A DNA stretch of 64,000 nucleotides. It comes from Methylobacterium sp. UNC378MF. Lineage in GTDB: Bacteria > Pseudomonadota > Alphaproteobacteria > Rhizobiales > Beijerinckiaceae. Shown piece by piece: positions 54,893-63,398 of the stretch. Below the pieces are notes generated by a model that saw only the letters and a program-made list of their open reading frames with translations, was not told the origin of the DNA and did not search any database. The position numbers and the translations under genes are program-made. The stretch spans positions 18,447 to 82,446 of the forward strand of contig NZ_FMWU01000025.1 in the NCBI RefSeq assembly GCF_900103195.1, read 5' to 3'. Position 1 is the first letter of the stretch. Every line of letters starts with the position of its first letter.

Positions 54893-55492
54893 ATGCGCAT
54901 CAACGTCATCGATGGCTACGCGGAGGACGTCGACCGTCTCCGTGCGGCTCTCGAAGCCTCTTGCGTTGTCGGCGCCTGGGAGTGGGATCATGTCGGTGGC
55001 GTCGTCGTCTACGATGCGGGCGCGGCCCGGTTGCTGACCGGCAACCCTGAACTCGCCGACCGTCCGATCAGCGGGCCGATAGCTCTGGCTGCGGTGCATC
55101 CGGACGACATGACGTGGCTGATGGACCACATGCTGCGGGCCGTCTGGTCCGGCGGTCTGGTGCTGGCCGAGTACCGCGTGTTCAAGGCGGACGGCGCCGT
55201 GCGCTGGCTCCTGAGCCGCGGCCGGACCCATCGGGACCAAGACGGCCAGCCGCTGCGCTCGCATGGCATCCTGATGGACATCACGGAGATCCGGGACGGC
55301 GGCGACCGCTACGTGCTCGGCAAGCCTCTGGCGGGCGGCGATCCCCTGGAGCGCGCGGCCGACCTCGCGATCGCGCTCAAGGAGACGATCACCGACGACA
55401 TGCCCGCGGAGGTGCGTGCCGCCGCCGAGCTGATGCTCCTGGGCCTGGGCCGCGCGCTCGCCCACAGGGCGATGCGTGGGACCATCCACTGA
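54893..55492 (+). CDS. PAS-domain signalling protein
   Basis: A 199-aa protein. Residues ~20-130 form a PAS_3-type fold (ASCVVGAWEWDHVGGVVVYDAGAARLLTG, IALAAVHPDDMTWLMDHM, EYRVFKADGAVRWLLSRGRTHRDQDGQP, HGILMDITE). No kinase, cyclase or phosphodiesterase domain follows; the C-terminal ~60 residues are helical. It may pass a signal to a separate partner. GGGAGGA precedes the ATG at 54893; a GTG upstream is possible. Confidence 0.8.
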   Translation: MRINVIDGYAEDVDRLRAALEASCVVGAWEWDHVGGVVVYDAGAARLLTGNPELADRPISGPIALAAVHPDDMTWLMDHMLRAVWSGGLVLAEYRVFKADGAVRWLLSRGRTHRDQDGQPLRSHGILMDITEIRDGGDRYVLGKPLAGGDPLERAADLAIALKETITDDMPAEVRAAAELMLLGLGRALAHRAMRGTIH

Positions 55493-55954
55493 GCGGCCAG
55501 CCGCAGCTCAGCCGCCGCACCCGTGCCGCGTCCCGTCGCGGAAGGCCGGGATCCCATGGGCCGGACGCCCGAGGTCAGAGGATTTTTCCCACCTCGCACA
55601 AGCACGAGCCCGCCGCTCATGACCGGCCCGACCTGGGAAAAAGCGGCGGGTGCGCGTTCGCGCGGGGCATAAGGAAGCTGTTAAGACTTCGCGCGGGGTC
55701 ATCGAAGCGGCTGCATCCCGGCAACCGTCAGTCGAACGGCCCGCCCCCGGCGCGGAATGCATTTTAATCCCTGCCCGGATGGACAAAAATACATCCTCCG
55801 GACATGCAAAACCTGCGCTGCAACCGTGGCCGGGGACTTGTGTCGGGGCGGCAGGCGCAACATATTCCTGACCGAGGCGCCAGCCTGGCGCCAGAGGTCC
55901 TGCGTGGGCCTCGCCCGAACACCACGCTGAGAGAGCCTCCGCAAGGAAACTCCC
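55493..55954. other. Non-coding stretch upstream of the Bax-inhibitor gene
   Basis: 462 bp without a convincing gene. It contains TTTTTCCCA (55583-55591) facing TGGGAAAAA (55634-55642), an inverted repeat that encloses a second pair, CCCGCCGCT and AGCGGCGGG. These could form alternative stems in a transcript from the PAS gene. The right-hand part must hold the promoter of the following gene. Confidence 0.4.
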
Positions 55955-56725
55955 ATGGCATTCGAGAATAGCCCCTTCCGGTACGGCGCCCAGCAGCCGA
56001 CCGGCTACGCCGGCACCCAGGTCGAAGTCGACCAGGGTCTGCGCACCTTCATGCTCGGCGTCTACAACAACATGGTCGTCGGGCTCGGCATCTCCGGTCT
56101 CGTCGCGCTCGGCCTGAACATGGCCTCCGTGGCGGCCTACCAGGGCACCCGCCCGATCCTGACCCCCTTCGGTCAGACCCTCTATCTCAGCCCGCTCAAG
56201 TGGGTCCTGATGCTCGCCCCGCTGGCGTTCATCTTCGTCTTCTCCATGCGGATGGACCGGATGTCGGCCTCCTCCGCTCGGACGATGTTCTGGGCCTTCG
56301 CGGCGGTGATGGGCGCGTCGATGTCCTCGCTTCTCCTGGTGTTCACCGGGGGCAGCGTGGTGCAGGTGTTCTTCATCACGGCGGCGGCCTTCGGCTCGCT
56401 CAGCCTCTGGGGCTACACCACCCGGCGCAGCCTCTCGGGCATGGGCTCGTTCCTGATGATGGGCCTGATCGGCATCATCCTCGCGTCGCTGGTGAACATC
56501 TTCTTCGCCTCGTCGGCCCTCCAGTTCGCCATCTCGGTGCTGGGCGTGCTGATCTTCGCGGGGCTGACCGCCTACGACACGCAGAAGCTCAAGGAGATGT
56601 ATCTCTACGGCGGCTTCGACGGCGAGATGGCGGCCAAGATGTCGGTGAACGGCGCCCTGACGCTCTATCTCGACTTCATCAACATGTTCCAGTTCCTGCT
56701 GAGCCTGATCGGCGACCGCCGCTAA
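55955..56725 (+). CDS. Bax inhibitor-1/YccA family membrane protein
   Basis: A 256-aa protein with seven membrane helices and a short polar N-terminus. The family motif TAYDTQKLKEMY is near helix 7 and the last helix ends in FINMFQFLLSLIGDRR. Bacterial members are pH-sensitive calcium-leak channels or FtsH-linked quality-control proteins; the role here is unknown. A strong terminator follows. Confidence 0.93.
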   Translation: MAFENSPFRYGAQQPTGYAGTQVEVDQGLRTFMLGVYNNMVVGLGISGLVALGLNMASVAAYQGTRPILTPFGQTLYLSPLKWVLMLAPLAFIFVFSMRMDRMSASSARTMFWAFAAVMGASMSSLLLVFTGGSVVQVFFITAAAFGSLSLWGYTTRRSLSGMGSFLMMGLIGIILASLVNIFFASSALQFAISVLGVLIFAGLTAYDTQKLKEMYLYGGFDGEMAAKMSVNGALTLYLDFINMFQFLLSLIGDRR

Positions 56726-56753
56726 GCCAGCCTGAAAACCGGGACCGAGGAGA

Positions 56754-56783
56754 CCCCGGCGGGAAACCGCCGGGGTTTTTTTT
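56754..56783 (+). terminator. Intrinsic terminator of the Bax-inhibitor-1 gene
   Basis: A perfect 9-bp GC stem (56754-56762 with 56767-56775), GAAA tetraloop and eight T residues (56776-56783). Confidence 0.95.
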
Positions 56784-56820
56784 GCCTGGCCGCGGCAGCC
56801 GGATCCGCTAGGCTGCGGCC

Positions 56821-57714
56821 ATGCCCGCGATTTCCGGTCTCTCCGCCTTCCCGATCACTCCGAGCGACGCCGACGGCCGGGTCGATTCCGATGGCCTGCG
56901 CCGGTTGCTGGAGCCGCTCGCGGCCGCCGGCGTCGATTCGATCGGCCTGCTCGGCAGCACCGGAACCTACGCGTATCTGAGCCGGGACGAGCGGCGCCGG
57001 GCGGTCGCGATCGCCGCCGAGGCCGTGGGCGGGCGGGTGCCGCTCCTCGTCGGGATCGGCGCCCTGCGCACCGACGAGGCGGTCCGCCTCGCGCAGGACG
57101 CGCGGGCGGCCGGCGCGGATGCCGGGCTCCTCGCCCCCGTCTCCTACACACCGCTCACCGAGGCCGAGGTCGAGGCGCATTTCGCGGCGGTCGCGGAGGA
57201 GGGCGGCTTGCCGCTCGTCCTCTACGACAACCCCGCGACCACGCATTTCCGCTTCACGCCGGCGCTGATCGGCCGGATCGCCCGCCATCCCGGGATCGTG
57301 GCGGCCAAATGCGCCGCGCCGGAGCCGGCGGCCGCCGGCTCGGGTGTGGCGGCCCTGCGCGCGGCCGTTCCGGCGGGGTTCCCGATCGGCTTCAGCGGCG
57401 ATTGGAACGTGACCGAGTCGCTGATCGCCGGCGGCGCGGCGTGGTTCAGCGTTGCGGGCGGCTTGTTTCCGCGGACCTGCCTGGCGATCGTCCGGGCCGT
57501 CGTGGCGGGCGAGACGGAGCGGGCCCGCGCCCTCAACGCGGAGCTGGAGCCCCTCTGGACGCTGTTCCGGACTTATTCCAGCCTTCGGGTGGTCTACGCC
57601 CTGGCCGATCTCATGGGCCTGTGCCGCGCCGAGCCGCCGCGGCCGATTTGCCCGCTGGCGCCGGAGGTGGTGGCCGAGATCGCCGGGACCGTCCGGCGCC
57701 TGTCCCTGTCCTGA
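56821..57714 (+). CDS. DapA/NanA-family aldolase (dihydrodipicolinate synthase-like)
   Basis: A 297-aa barrel enzyme. The Schiff-base lysine is K163 (VAAKCAAPE) and the catalytic tyrosine Y135 (LVLYDNPA). The GSTG loop (TGTY, residues ~46-50) reads GLLGSTGTYAYL rather than the usual GTTGE of DapA. Together with the absence of lysine genes nearby this makes a catabolic aldolase or lyase more likely than DapA itself. Substrate unknown. Confidence 0.85.
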   Translation: MPAISGLSAFPITPSDADGRVDSDGLRRLLEPLAAAGVDSIGLLGSTGTYAYLSRDERRRAVAIAAEAVGGRVPLLVGIGALRTDEAVRLAQDARAAGADAGLLAPVSYTPLTEAEVEAHFAAVAEEGGLPLVLYDNPATTHFRFTPALIGRIARHPGIVAAKCAAPEPAAAGSGVAALRAAVPAGFPIGFSGDWNVTESLIAGGAAWFSVAGGLFPRTCLAIVRAVVAGETERARALNAELEPLWTLFRTYSSLRVVYALADLMGLCRAEPPRPICPLAPEVVAEIAGTVRRLSLS

Positions 57715-57730
57715 GCGAGCGCCTCGCGGC

Positions 57731-57845
57731 CGTCATTCCGGGGCTGCGCGGCGCGGGCCCGGAATCCGGACCGCTTTCGGTGCGGAGCGATGGCGTGTCG
57801 GCGGCTCTGGATCCCGGGCGCGTCTGCGGTGCCTCGGGATGACGG
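57731..57845. repeat. Dispersed CGTCATTCCGGG...CGGGATGACGG element
   Basis: Complementary ends (CGTCATTCCGGGG at the left, CCTCGGGATGACGG at the right) with an inner GGATCCCGGGCGC segment. Same family as the elements at 15599 and 63455. It fills the space between converging genes. Confidence 0.7.
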
Positions 57846-57882
57846 GATGGAGCGTCACCCAGGGCATCGCGCGTGGGCGCGG

Positions 57883-58257
57883 TCAGACCGCCTTCGGCGC
57901 CGGCTCCAGCACGGCGATCACCCGGGCGAGTTCCGAACCGCGCTTCAGGATCTGGCCGCTCGCCGCGATGACCGCGTAGGCGCCCTGGCGGCGGGCGAGC
58001 TTCGGATCCTTCTCGATCCGGTAGAGCGGCATCTCGGAGGCGCGGCGGTAGATCGAGAACACCGCCTTGTCGCGGCGGAAATCGAGGGCGTAGTCGCGCC
58101 ATTCGCCCGCTGCGACCTGCCGGCCGTAGAGATTGAAGATCGTGCGCAGCTCGTCCCGGTTGAAGGCGATCTGCGGAGGGGCCGCGCGGGCAGGGAAGGG
58201 GATGACATGGCCTGCCGCCTCGTCGGGCCTCGGCCCGGCGCTCGTCCTCTCGGTCAT
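57883..58257 (-). CDS. DUF2794 domain protein
   Basis: A 124-aa cytoplasmic protein: IAFNRDELRTIFNLYGRQVAAGEWRDYALDFRRDKAVFSIYRRASEMPLYRIEKDPKLARRQGAYAVIAASGQILKRG is the whole DUF2794 domain, an alphaproteobacterial family of unknown role. Two ATGs adjoin at the start (58260 and 58257); the ribosome site GGGAG is better placed for the second. Divergent from bluB. Confidence 0.88.
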   Translation of the reverse strand: MTERTSAGPRPDEAAGHVIPFPARAAPPQIAFNRDELRTIFNLYGRQVAAGEWRDYALDFRRDKAVFSIYRRASEMPLYRIEKDPKLARRQGAYAVIAASGQILKRGSELARVIAVLEPAPKAV

Positions 58258-58409
58258 CATCGCTCCCGCGCATCGTCCCTTTGCCGGATGATGGGCTTCG
58301 CCGGAGCGGCCCGCAAGGGTGACGATCACCGTGTCGTACGAGACACGGCCAAGCGACAAAAAACACGATTTGGCCCAATTCACGCCTTTTGCAGGCCGCG
58401 TTGCAGCGT

Positions 58410-58534
58410 GACAACAGATGTCGAACCTCGCCGGGTTCTGCCCGGCCGGCGCCCGACACCCAGCTCCCCAGCCATCGGCCGCCGTTCGGGATCCCAGGAT
58501 CCGGCACTCCGAGGTTTCGAGACCCAAGACTTCA
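58410..58534 (+). ncRNA. Candidate structured RNA upstream of bluB
   Basis: The 343-bp gap 58261-58603 contains, before the terminator, a segment able to form an outer stem (TCGAACCTCG near 58419-58428 with CGAGGTTTCGA near 58510-58520). Inside are a CCGGG-TTCTG-CCCGG hairpin and a CCCGA/TCGGG pairing. The terminator hairpin follows at once and no open frame fits. This points to a small RNA, or to a leader that controls bluB by attenuation. I do not see a B12 box, and I cannot assign 6S RNA or any named family by eye. Confidence 0.35.
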
Positions 58535-58560
58535 GGCCGCCCCTCCGGGCGGCCTTTTTT
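58535..58560 (+). terminator. Intrinsic terminator 44 bp before bluB
   Basis: A perfect 8-bp stem (58535-58542 with 58547-58554), CTCC loop and six T residues (58555-58560). No protein gene ends here on the plus strand, which is why a small RNA or attenuator is suspected. Confidence 0.9.
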
Positions 58561-58603
58561 CTGTTTCCCGTTCGGCCGGGGAAGCGGCTATGCCACCGGC
58601 ATC

Positions 58604-59242
58604 ATGGGCCCGCCCGCCTTCGACGCCGCCTTCCTGCACGACCTCGACACGCTGTTCGCGTGGCGCCGCGACGTGCGCCGCTTCAGGACGGATCCGGTCG
58701 ACGAGGCCGCTCTGCGCGCCTGCCTCGCGGCGGCCCACCGGGCCCCCTCGGTCGGCAACAGCCGGCCCTGGCGGTTCGTGCGCGTCGCGGATCCGGCACG
58801 CCGCCGCGCGGTCGCGGAGAATTTTGCCGGCTGCAACGACGCCGCGGCCGCGGGCTACGAGGCGGCCCGCGCCGCGCAGTATCGCGGGCTGAAGCTCGCC
58901 GGCCTGCGGGAGGCGCCGGTGCATCTGGCGGCCTTCTGCGACGCCGCCACCGAGACCGGCCTCGGCCTCGGGCGGGCCAGCATGCCGGAGACCCTGGCCT
59001 ACTCGGTGGTGGGGGCGGTTCAGTGCTTCTGGCTCGCCGCCCGGGCCCGCGGCCTCGGCGTCGGCTGGGTCTCGATCCTGGAGCCCGACGCGGTCACGGC
59101 GATCCTGGCCGTCCCGGGGACGTGGCGGCTCGTGGCCTATCTCTGCGTCGGCTACCCGGTGGAGGAGCACCTCGACCCGGAGCTGGAGCGCCACGGCTGG
59201 CAGCCGGAGGACCGGCGCGGCAGCGAACTCTACGAGCGCTGA
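58604..59242 (+). CDS. bluB: 5,6-dimethylbenzimidazole synthase
   Basis: A 212-aa flavin-destructase of the nitroreductase fold that converts reduced FMN to the lower ligand of vitamin B12. The signatures are RRDVRRFRTDPV, the FMN loop HRAPSVGNSRPWRF and GWVSILEP. It belongs to cobalamin biosynthesis; in this window HpnJ has a cobalamin-binding domain. Other cob genes are absent here. Confidence 0.92.
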   Translation: MGPPAFDAAFLHDLDTLFAWRRDVRRFRTDPVDEAALRACLAAAHRAPSVGNSRPWRFVRVADPARRRAVAENFAGCNDAAAAGYEAARAAQYRGLKLAGLREAPVHLAAFCDAATETGLGLGRASMPETLAYSVVGAVQCFWLAARARGLGVGWVSILEPDAVTAILAVPGTWRLVAYLCVGYPVEEHLDPELERHGWQPEDRRGSELYER

Positions 59243-59418
59243 GCGGCCATCGAGGCAGCCCCGGCAACGGCCCGTACACCGTCAATCGTGGTTGCTCTTT
59301 TACCGTGCCCGGCAGAACCGAGCCATGACGGCGCATCAACCATAGCTTTTCTCGGAACGGTAAGCTGGGCCGGGGATTACTTGCCCGCGTCAACTCTTGC
59401 TTGTCGGGGATCGCGGTA

Positions 59419-59928
59419 ATGTCGGGTCGGGTAGCGGCTCTATTCGGTTTGGCCGGTGCGATGCTGGCCGGTTGTTTCCAGACGGCGCAGGCGCGCGAGA
59501 TCGTGCCCTTCGAGAACGGCGTCGCGCCCGGCTCGGTCGTGATCAGCGTGTCGCAGCGCAAGCTCTATCTGGTCAACGGCGACGGCACGGCGATCCGCTA
59601 CCCCGTGGCGGTGGGCCGGCCCGGCAAGCAGTGGTTCGGCACCAAGCCGATCGACGGCAAATACGTCGCCCCGGCTTGGTCCCCTCCGGCGGAGGTGAAG
59701 CGCGACAACCCGCGCCTGCCGAACCTCATCGCGGGCGGCTCGCCGCACAACCCCATGGGCGCGGCGGCGATGACGCTCGCGGGCGGCGAGTACGCGATCC
59801 ACGGCACCAACCGGCCCAGTTCGGTGGGGACCTACGCGTCCTATGGCTGCATCCGGATGTACAACCAGGACGTGGTCGACCTCTACGCGCGGGTCGATGT
59901 CGGGACGCAGGTCTACATGACCCACTGA
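59419..59928 (+). CDS. L,D-transpeptidase (YkuD domain)
   Basis: A 169-aa exported enzyme. The catalytic block is HGTNRPSSVGTYASYGCIRM with H128 and the nucleophile C144, the hallmark of L,D-transpeptidases that make 3-3 peptidoglycan cross-links or attach proteins to peptidoglycan. The N-terminus can be read as a lipoprotein signal (AMLAGC, Cys19) or a cleaved Sec signal (AQA|RE). A TTG six codons upstream could also start the frame. Confidence 0.9.
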   Translation: MSGRVAALFGLAGAMLAGCFQTAQAREIVPFENGVAPGSVVISVSQRKLYLVNGDGTAIRYPVAVGRPGKQWFGTKPIDGKYVAPAWSPPAEVKRDNPRLPNLIAGGSPHNPMGAAAMTLAGGEYAIHGTNRPSSVGTYASYGCIRMYNQDVVDLYARVDVGTQVYMTH

Positions 59929-59940
59929 GGCCCGCGGGCC

Positions 59941-60249
59941 TCACGTGGCCGGCGGCGCGGTCGCCTCGACGGCCGTGAAGGTCTCCAGGATCCGGTAGGT
60001 GTGCGCGGCGCCGGCCGGCACGCAGTAGGAATCGCCCGGGGCGAGCGGGACGGTCTCGCCGTCCAGGACGAGCTCGGCCCGGCCGCTGATGACGTAGCCG
60101 ACCGTCTCGTGCGCCGCGGTGGTCATGGGCTTGTCGGCGTTGGGCTCCTCGGCCCGCCACATCCGCATGCCGAGCCGCGCGCCGCGGGCGAGCTTGATCT
60201 CGCCGTGCGGTCCCGCGACCGCGCTCCGGGCCGATATCGTCGTCGCCAT
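59941..60249 (-). CDS. Cupin-domain protein
   Basis: A 102-aa single cupin. The metal-binding residues fit the family: TAAHETVGYVISGRAELVLDGE in motif 1 and APGDSYCVPAGAAHTYRIL in motif 2. GGAGG lies 5 nt before the ATG at 60249. Small cupins are regulators, isomerases or storage proteins; no specific role is indicated. Confidence 0.85.
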   Translation of the reverse strand: MATTISARSAVAGPHGEIKLARGARLGMRMWRAEEPNADKPMTTAAHETVGYVISGRAELVLDGETVPLAPGDSYCVPAGAAHTYRILETFTAVEATAPPAT

Positions 60250-60488
60250 GCTCGCCTCCGCCGGTGAACCTCGCCAACGGGCGCGGGCGTTCGACGTTCC
60301 GCGCCCGACAGCGCGGCGCGTTCGGCAAGCCCGGCGCAAGCGCGCCGCTTGACGGCCCGCGCCGCGCCCCGACAGGATGACGCACCGGTCCGAGAGACGC
60401 CCGACAGAGGCGCGGGCCGGCACGGCGCCCGCGACCCCGCCCGGGTCCGGCGCGTCGGCGGACGACCCGGATCGGGAGGGTACGCGCC

Positions 60489-61499
60489 ATGCAGATCAAG
60501 GCGGCGATCGACAGGATTCCCGGCGGCCTGATGCTGGTGCCGCTCCTGCTCGGGGCCCTGTGCAAGACCTTCGCGCCGGGGGCGCCGGCCTATTTCAAGG
60601 GCTTCACGCAGGGGATCATGACCGGCGTGATCCCGATCCTGGCGGTCTGGTTCTTCTGCATGGGCGCCTCGGTCAGCCTGAAGGCGACCGGGACGGTGCT
60701 GCGCAAGTCCGGCACGCTGGTGGCGACCAAGCTCGTCGCCGCCTGGGCGATCGTGCTGGTAGCCGCGCTGTTCATCCCGCCCGAAGGGATCCAGACCGGC
60801 TTCTTCGCCGGCCTGTCGATCCTGGCGATCGTCTGCGCCATGGATATGACCAATGGCGGCCTCTACGCCTCGCTGATGCAGACCTACGGCAGCCGCGAGG
60901 AGGCGGGCGCCTTCATCCTGACCTCGATCGAATCCGGCCCGCTGATGAGCATGATCATCCTCGGCGCCTCCGGGGCGGCGCATTTCGAGCCGCAGATCTT
61001 CCTGGGCGCGGTGCTGCCCTTCCTGGTCGGCTTCGCCCTCGGCAACCTCGATCCGAAGCTGCGGGCCCTGTTCGCGCCGGGCGGCCAGCTGATGATCCCG
61101 TTCTTCGCCTTCGCGCTCGGGAACACGGTCGATCTCAACAACCTGCTCTCGCCGCTCGCGGGGCTCGGCATCGTGCTGGCGCTGGCGGTCATCGTCCTGA
61201 CCGGCATCCCGCTGATCCTGGCCGACCGGGCGATCGGCGGCGGGACCGGCACGGCGGGGCTTGCGGCCTCCTCCACCGCCGGGGCCGCCGCCGCCAACCC
61301 GCTGGCGATCGCCGCCGTCGCCCCGCAATTCGCCCCGTCGGCGCAGACCGCCACCGTGCTGGTGACGATCTGCATCATCGTCACCTCGATCCTGGTGCCG
61401 ATCCTGACCGGGCTCTGGTACCGGCGCTTCGGGGCGGGTCTCGCGGAGGCCCGGACCGAGGCCGAGGTCGGGACGCCGCTGGCGGTCCCGGCCGAATAG
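60489..61499 (+). CDS. kdgT: 2-keto-3-deoxygluconate permease
   Basis: A 336-aa protein with about ten membrane helices. The family KAAIDRIPGGLMLVPLLLG start, the AMDMTNGGLYASLM block and SGPLMSMIILGASG are present. KdgT imports 2-keto-3-deoxygluconate, an intermediate of pectin and alginate breakdown, by proton symport. No catabolic kinase or aldolase gene is adjacent, though plant-associated Methylobacterium could use plant-derived uronates. Confidence 0.9.
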   Translation: MQIKAAIDRIPGGLMLVPLLLGALCKTFAPGAPAYFKGFTQGIMTGVIPILAVWFFCMGASVSLKATGTVLRKSGTLVATKLVAAWAIVLVAALFIPPEGIQTGFFAGLSILAIVCAMDMTNGGLYASLMQTYGSREEAGAFILTSIESGPLMSMIILGASGAAHFEPQIFLGAVLPFLVGFALGNLDPKLRALFAPGGQLMIPFFAFALGNTVDLNNLLSPLAGLGIVLALAVIVLTGIPLILADRAIGGGTGTAGLAASSTAGAAAANPLAIAAVAPQFAPSAQTATVLVTICIIVTSILVPILTGLWYRRFGAGLAEARTEAEVGTPLAVPAE

Positions 61500-61530
61500 G
61501 GGCGCGGCAGAACCCGGCCGGCGGCCCGTT

Positions 61531-61650
61531 CCATTGACCCCCATCCGGAGGCGCCGGAGCGCAGCGCAGGCCTCGAAGGAGGCCTCCGGCCGGCCGCGTG
61601 ATCCCTGGAGCCCGCCTGCGAGGCCGCTTCGCGGCATCTCCGGATGAGGG
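61531..61650. repeat. Intergenic GAGGCCTCCGG/CTCCGGATGAGGG palindromic element
   Basis: The stretch carries CCCATCCGGAGGCGCCGGAGCG at its left, CGAAGGAGGCCTCCGGCC in the centre and CATCTCCGGATGAGGG at the right, able to fold back on itself. It relates to the partial element at 42579. Confidence 0.5.
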
Positions 61651-61695
61651 CGAGGATCGGGCCGTCCGGGACCGGACGCCCCGCGGACAAGCCCC

Positions 61696-61962
61696 TCAGA
61701 AGTCGACCGCGAGGCCCTTCACCTCCCAGTCGTCGTAGCGGACCGGCTCCAGGCCGCCGCGCCCCAGGCGTTCGGGCGTGGCGCTGATCTCGGCGGCGCG
61801 GGCGTCGATGGCCGCGCGGCGCTCCGCGGCCTCGGCGAGCGCGCGCTGCGCCGCCGGGCTGAGGGCGCGGGGCGGGGACGTGCCGTCGCCGGCCTCCGGG
61901 CCGTTCGGATCCTGTCTGTGCGGCTCTTGTGCGGTCGGCTCTTGTGCGGTCGGCTCTTGCAT
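61696..61962 (-). CDS. DUF1674 protein, SDH assembly factor 4-like
   Basis: An 88-aa protein. The C-terminal EISATPERLGRGGLEPVRYDDWEVKGLAVDF is the DUF1674/SDHAF4 signature, a family that in mitochondria helps succinate dehydrogenase flavoprotein assembly. The N-terminus carries a repeated PTAQE sequence encoded by a 15-bp tandem repeat (61921-61959), so its length may vary between strains. The start at 61962 is the best ATG but has no strong ribosome site. Confidence 0.85.
   Translation of the reverse strand: MQEPTAQEPTAQEPHRQDPNGPEAGDGTSPPRALSPAAQRALAEAAERRAAIDARAAEISATPERLGRGGLEPVRYDDWEVKGLAVDF
61921..61959. repeat. 15-bp tandem repeat in the DUF1674 gene
   Basis: CGGCTCTTGTGCGGT at 61921-61935 and 61936-61950, with a partial third copy to 61959. 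It encodes PTAQE repeats. The unit length is a multiple of three, so copy changes keep the frame. Confidence 0.85.
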
Positions 61963-62018
61963 CGCGCTCGCTCGGGTGTGAGGGCGTGGGTCCGAAGGAC
62001 GTCGGATCTGGAGCAGAA

Positions 62019-63398
62019 GTGGCATCGCGGGACACAGGCCGCAACACGCGGAACGCAGCGGCACCGGGCGGCACCGGTCCGGACATTGCGGGACTGGGCG
62101 CGCGCCGGGCGGCCATGCAGGCGGTCGCGGCCCTGATCGGCCAGGAGCGCCCCCCCGCTCTCGACGACGTTCTCGCCCAGGCAATCCGCGCCGAGGCGCT
62201 GGCGCCGGCCGATGCCGGTCTGGCGCGGGCCATCGCGGTGGCGACCTTCCGGCGTTACGGGCTGATCCGCGCCGCCCTGGCCGCGCGGCTTGAGCGCGGG
62301 CTTCCCGCGGCCAAGCCGCAGCTCACGGCCCTGCTGGCCACCGCGACCGCCCAGATCCTCGACCTCGCCGTTCCCGACCATGCCGCCGTCGACCTCGCCG
62401 TGCGGCTCGCCAAGGCGGATTCCCGCACGGTCCATCTCGCCGGGCTCGTCAACGCGGTGCTGCGCCGGGTCGCCCGGGAGCGCGACGCCATCCTGGCCGC
62501 CGACGCCGACGCGCTGGCGATCAACACGCCGGACTGGCTCGCCCGCCGCTGGATCGCGGCCTACGGACCAGAGCGCGCGGCGGCGATCGCCCGCGCCCAT
62601 CTCGCGGGGGCGGCCATCGACCTGACGCCGCGGGGCGACGCCGCGGACTGGGCCGCGCGGCTCGGCGCCGTGACGCTGCCGACCGGCTCCCTGCGGCTGC
62701 CGGAGAACGGCCCGGCCATCCCTGACCTCCCCGGATTCCAGGAGGGCGCGTGGTGGGTCCAGGACGCCGCCGCGGCGCTGCCGGCCAGGCTCCTGGCGCC
62801 GCAGGCCGGCGCCCGCGTACTCGACCTCTGCGCGGCGCCCGGCGGCAAGACCCTGCAGCTCGCCGCCACCGGCGCCCAGGTCACCGCCGTCGACCGATCC
62901 GCGCCGCGGCTGGAGCGCCTGCGCGAGAACGTCGCGCGGCTCGGTTTCCCGGTCGAAATCGTGGTCGCCGACGCCCTCGCCCTGGCGCCGCAGGACCACG
63001 ACGCGGTTCTGCTCGACGCGCCGTGCTCGGCCACCGGGACGATCCGGCGCCATCCCGACGTGGCCTGGACCAAGGTGGAGGCCGATATCGGGCGGCTCGC
63101 CGCGCTTCAGGCCAAGCTCCTCGATCACGCGGCCGGCCTGGTGCGGCCGGGTGGGCTGCTCGTCTACTGCACCTGCTCGCTGGAGCCGGAGGAGGGCGAG
63201 GCACAGGTCGGGTCCTTCCTGGCCCGCGACACCCGGTTCACGCGGGTGGCGGTCCGGCCCGAAGAGGTCGGCGGCGCCGAGGCGCTGATCGACGGCAACG
63301 GAGACCTGCGCACGCTGCCGTGCCACCTGCCGGAGATCCCCGGCGCCCGCGGCGGCCTCGACGGCTTTTTCGCGAGCCGCCTCCGGCGCGCGGAGTGA
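62019..63398 (+). CDS. RsmB/NOP2-type RNA cytosine-C5 methyltransferase
   Basis: About 459 aa. The N-terminal NusB-like helical domain (~residues 30-180) precedes a Rossmann methyltransferase domain. LDLCAAPGGKTLQLA is motif I, VLLDAPCSATGTIRRHPD carries one catalytic cysteine and YCTCSLEPEE the second. RsmB methylates C967 of 16S rRNA; this is the likely function. The start is set at the GTG 62019, with GGAG five bases before it; an ATG at 62115 is inside the domain. Confidence 0.9.
   Translation: MASRDTGRNTRNAAAPGGTGPDIAGLGARRAAMQAVAALIGQERPPALDDVLAQAIRAEALAPADAGLARAIAVATFRRYGLIRAALAARLERGLPAAKPQLTALLATATAQILDLAVPDHAAVDLAVRLAKADSRTVHLAGLVNAVLRRVARERDAILAADADALAINTPDWLARRWIAAYGPERAAAIARAHLAGAAIDLTPRGDAADWAARLGAVTLPTGSLRLPENGPAIPDLPGFQEGAWWVQDAAAALPARLLAPQAGARVLDLCAAPGGKTLQLAATGAQVTAVDRSAPRLERLRENVARLGFPVEIVVADALALAPQDHDAVLLDAPCSATGTIRRHPDVAWTKVEADIGRLAALQAKLLDHAAGLVRPGGLLVYCTCSLEPEEGEAQVGSFLARDTRFTRVAVRPEEVGGAEALIDGNGDLRTLPCHLPEIPGARGGLDGFFASRLRRAE

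Noticed and set aside
56821..57714. Calling this gene dapA (lysine biosynthesis)
   Set aside because: The substrate-loop sequence differs from DapA and no lysine gene is nearby, so only the family is named.
58261..58603. Cobalamin riboswitch upstream of bluB
   Set aside because: No B12 box or the usual conserved core could be seen, so only a generic structured RNA or attenuator is proposed.
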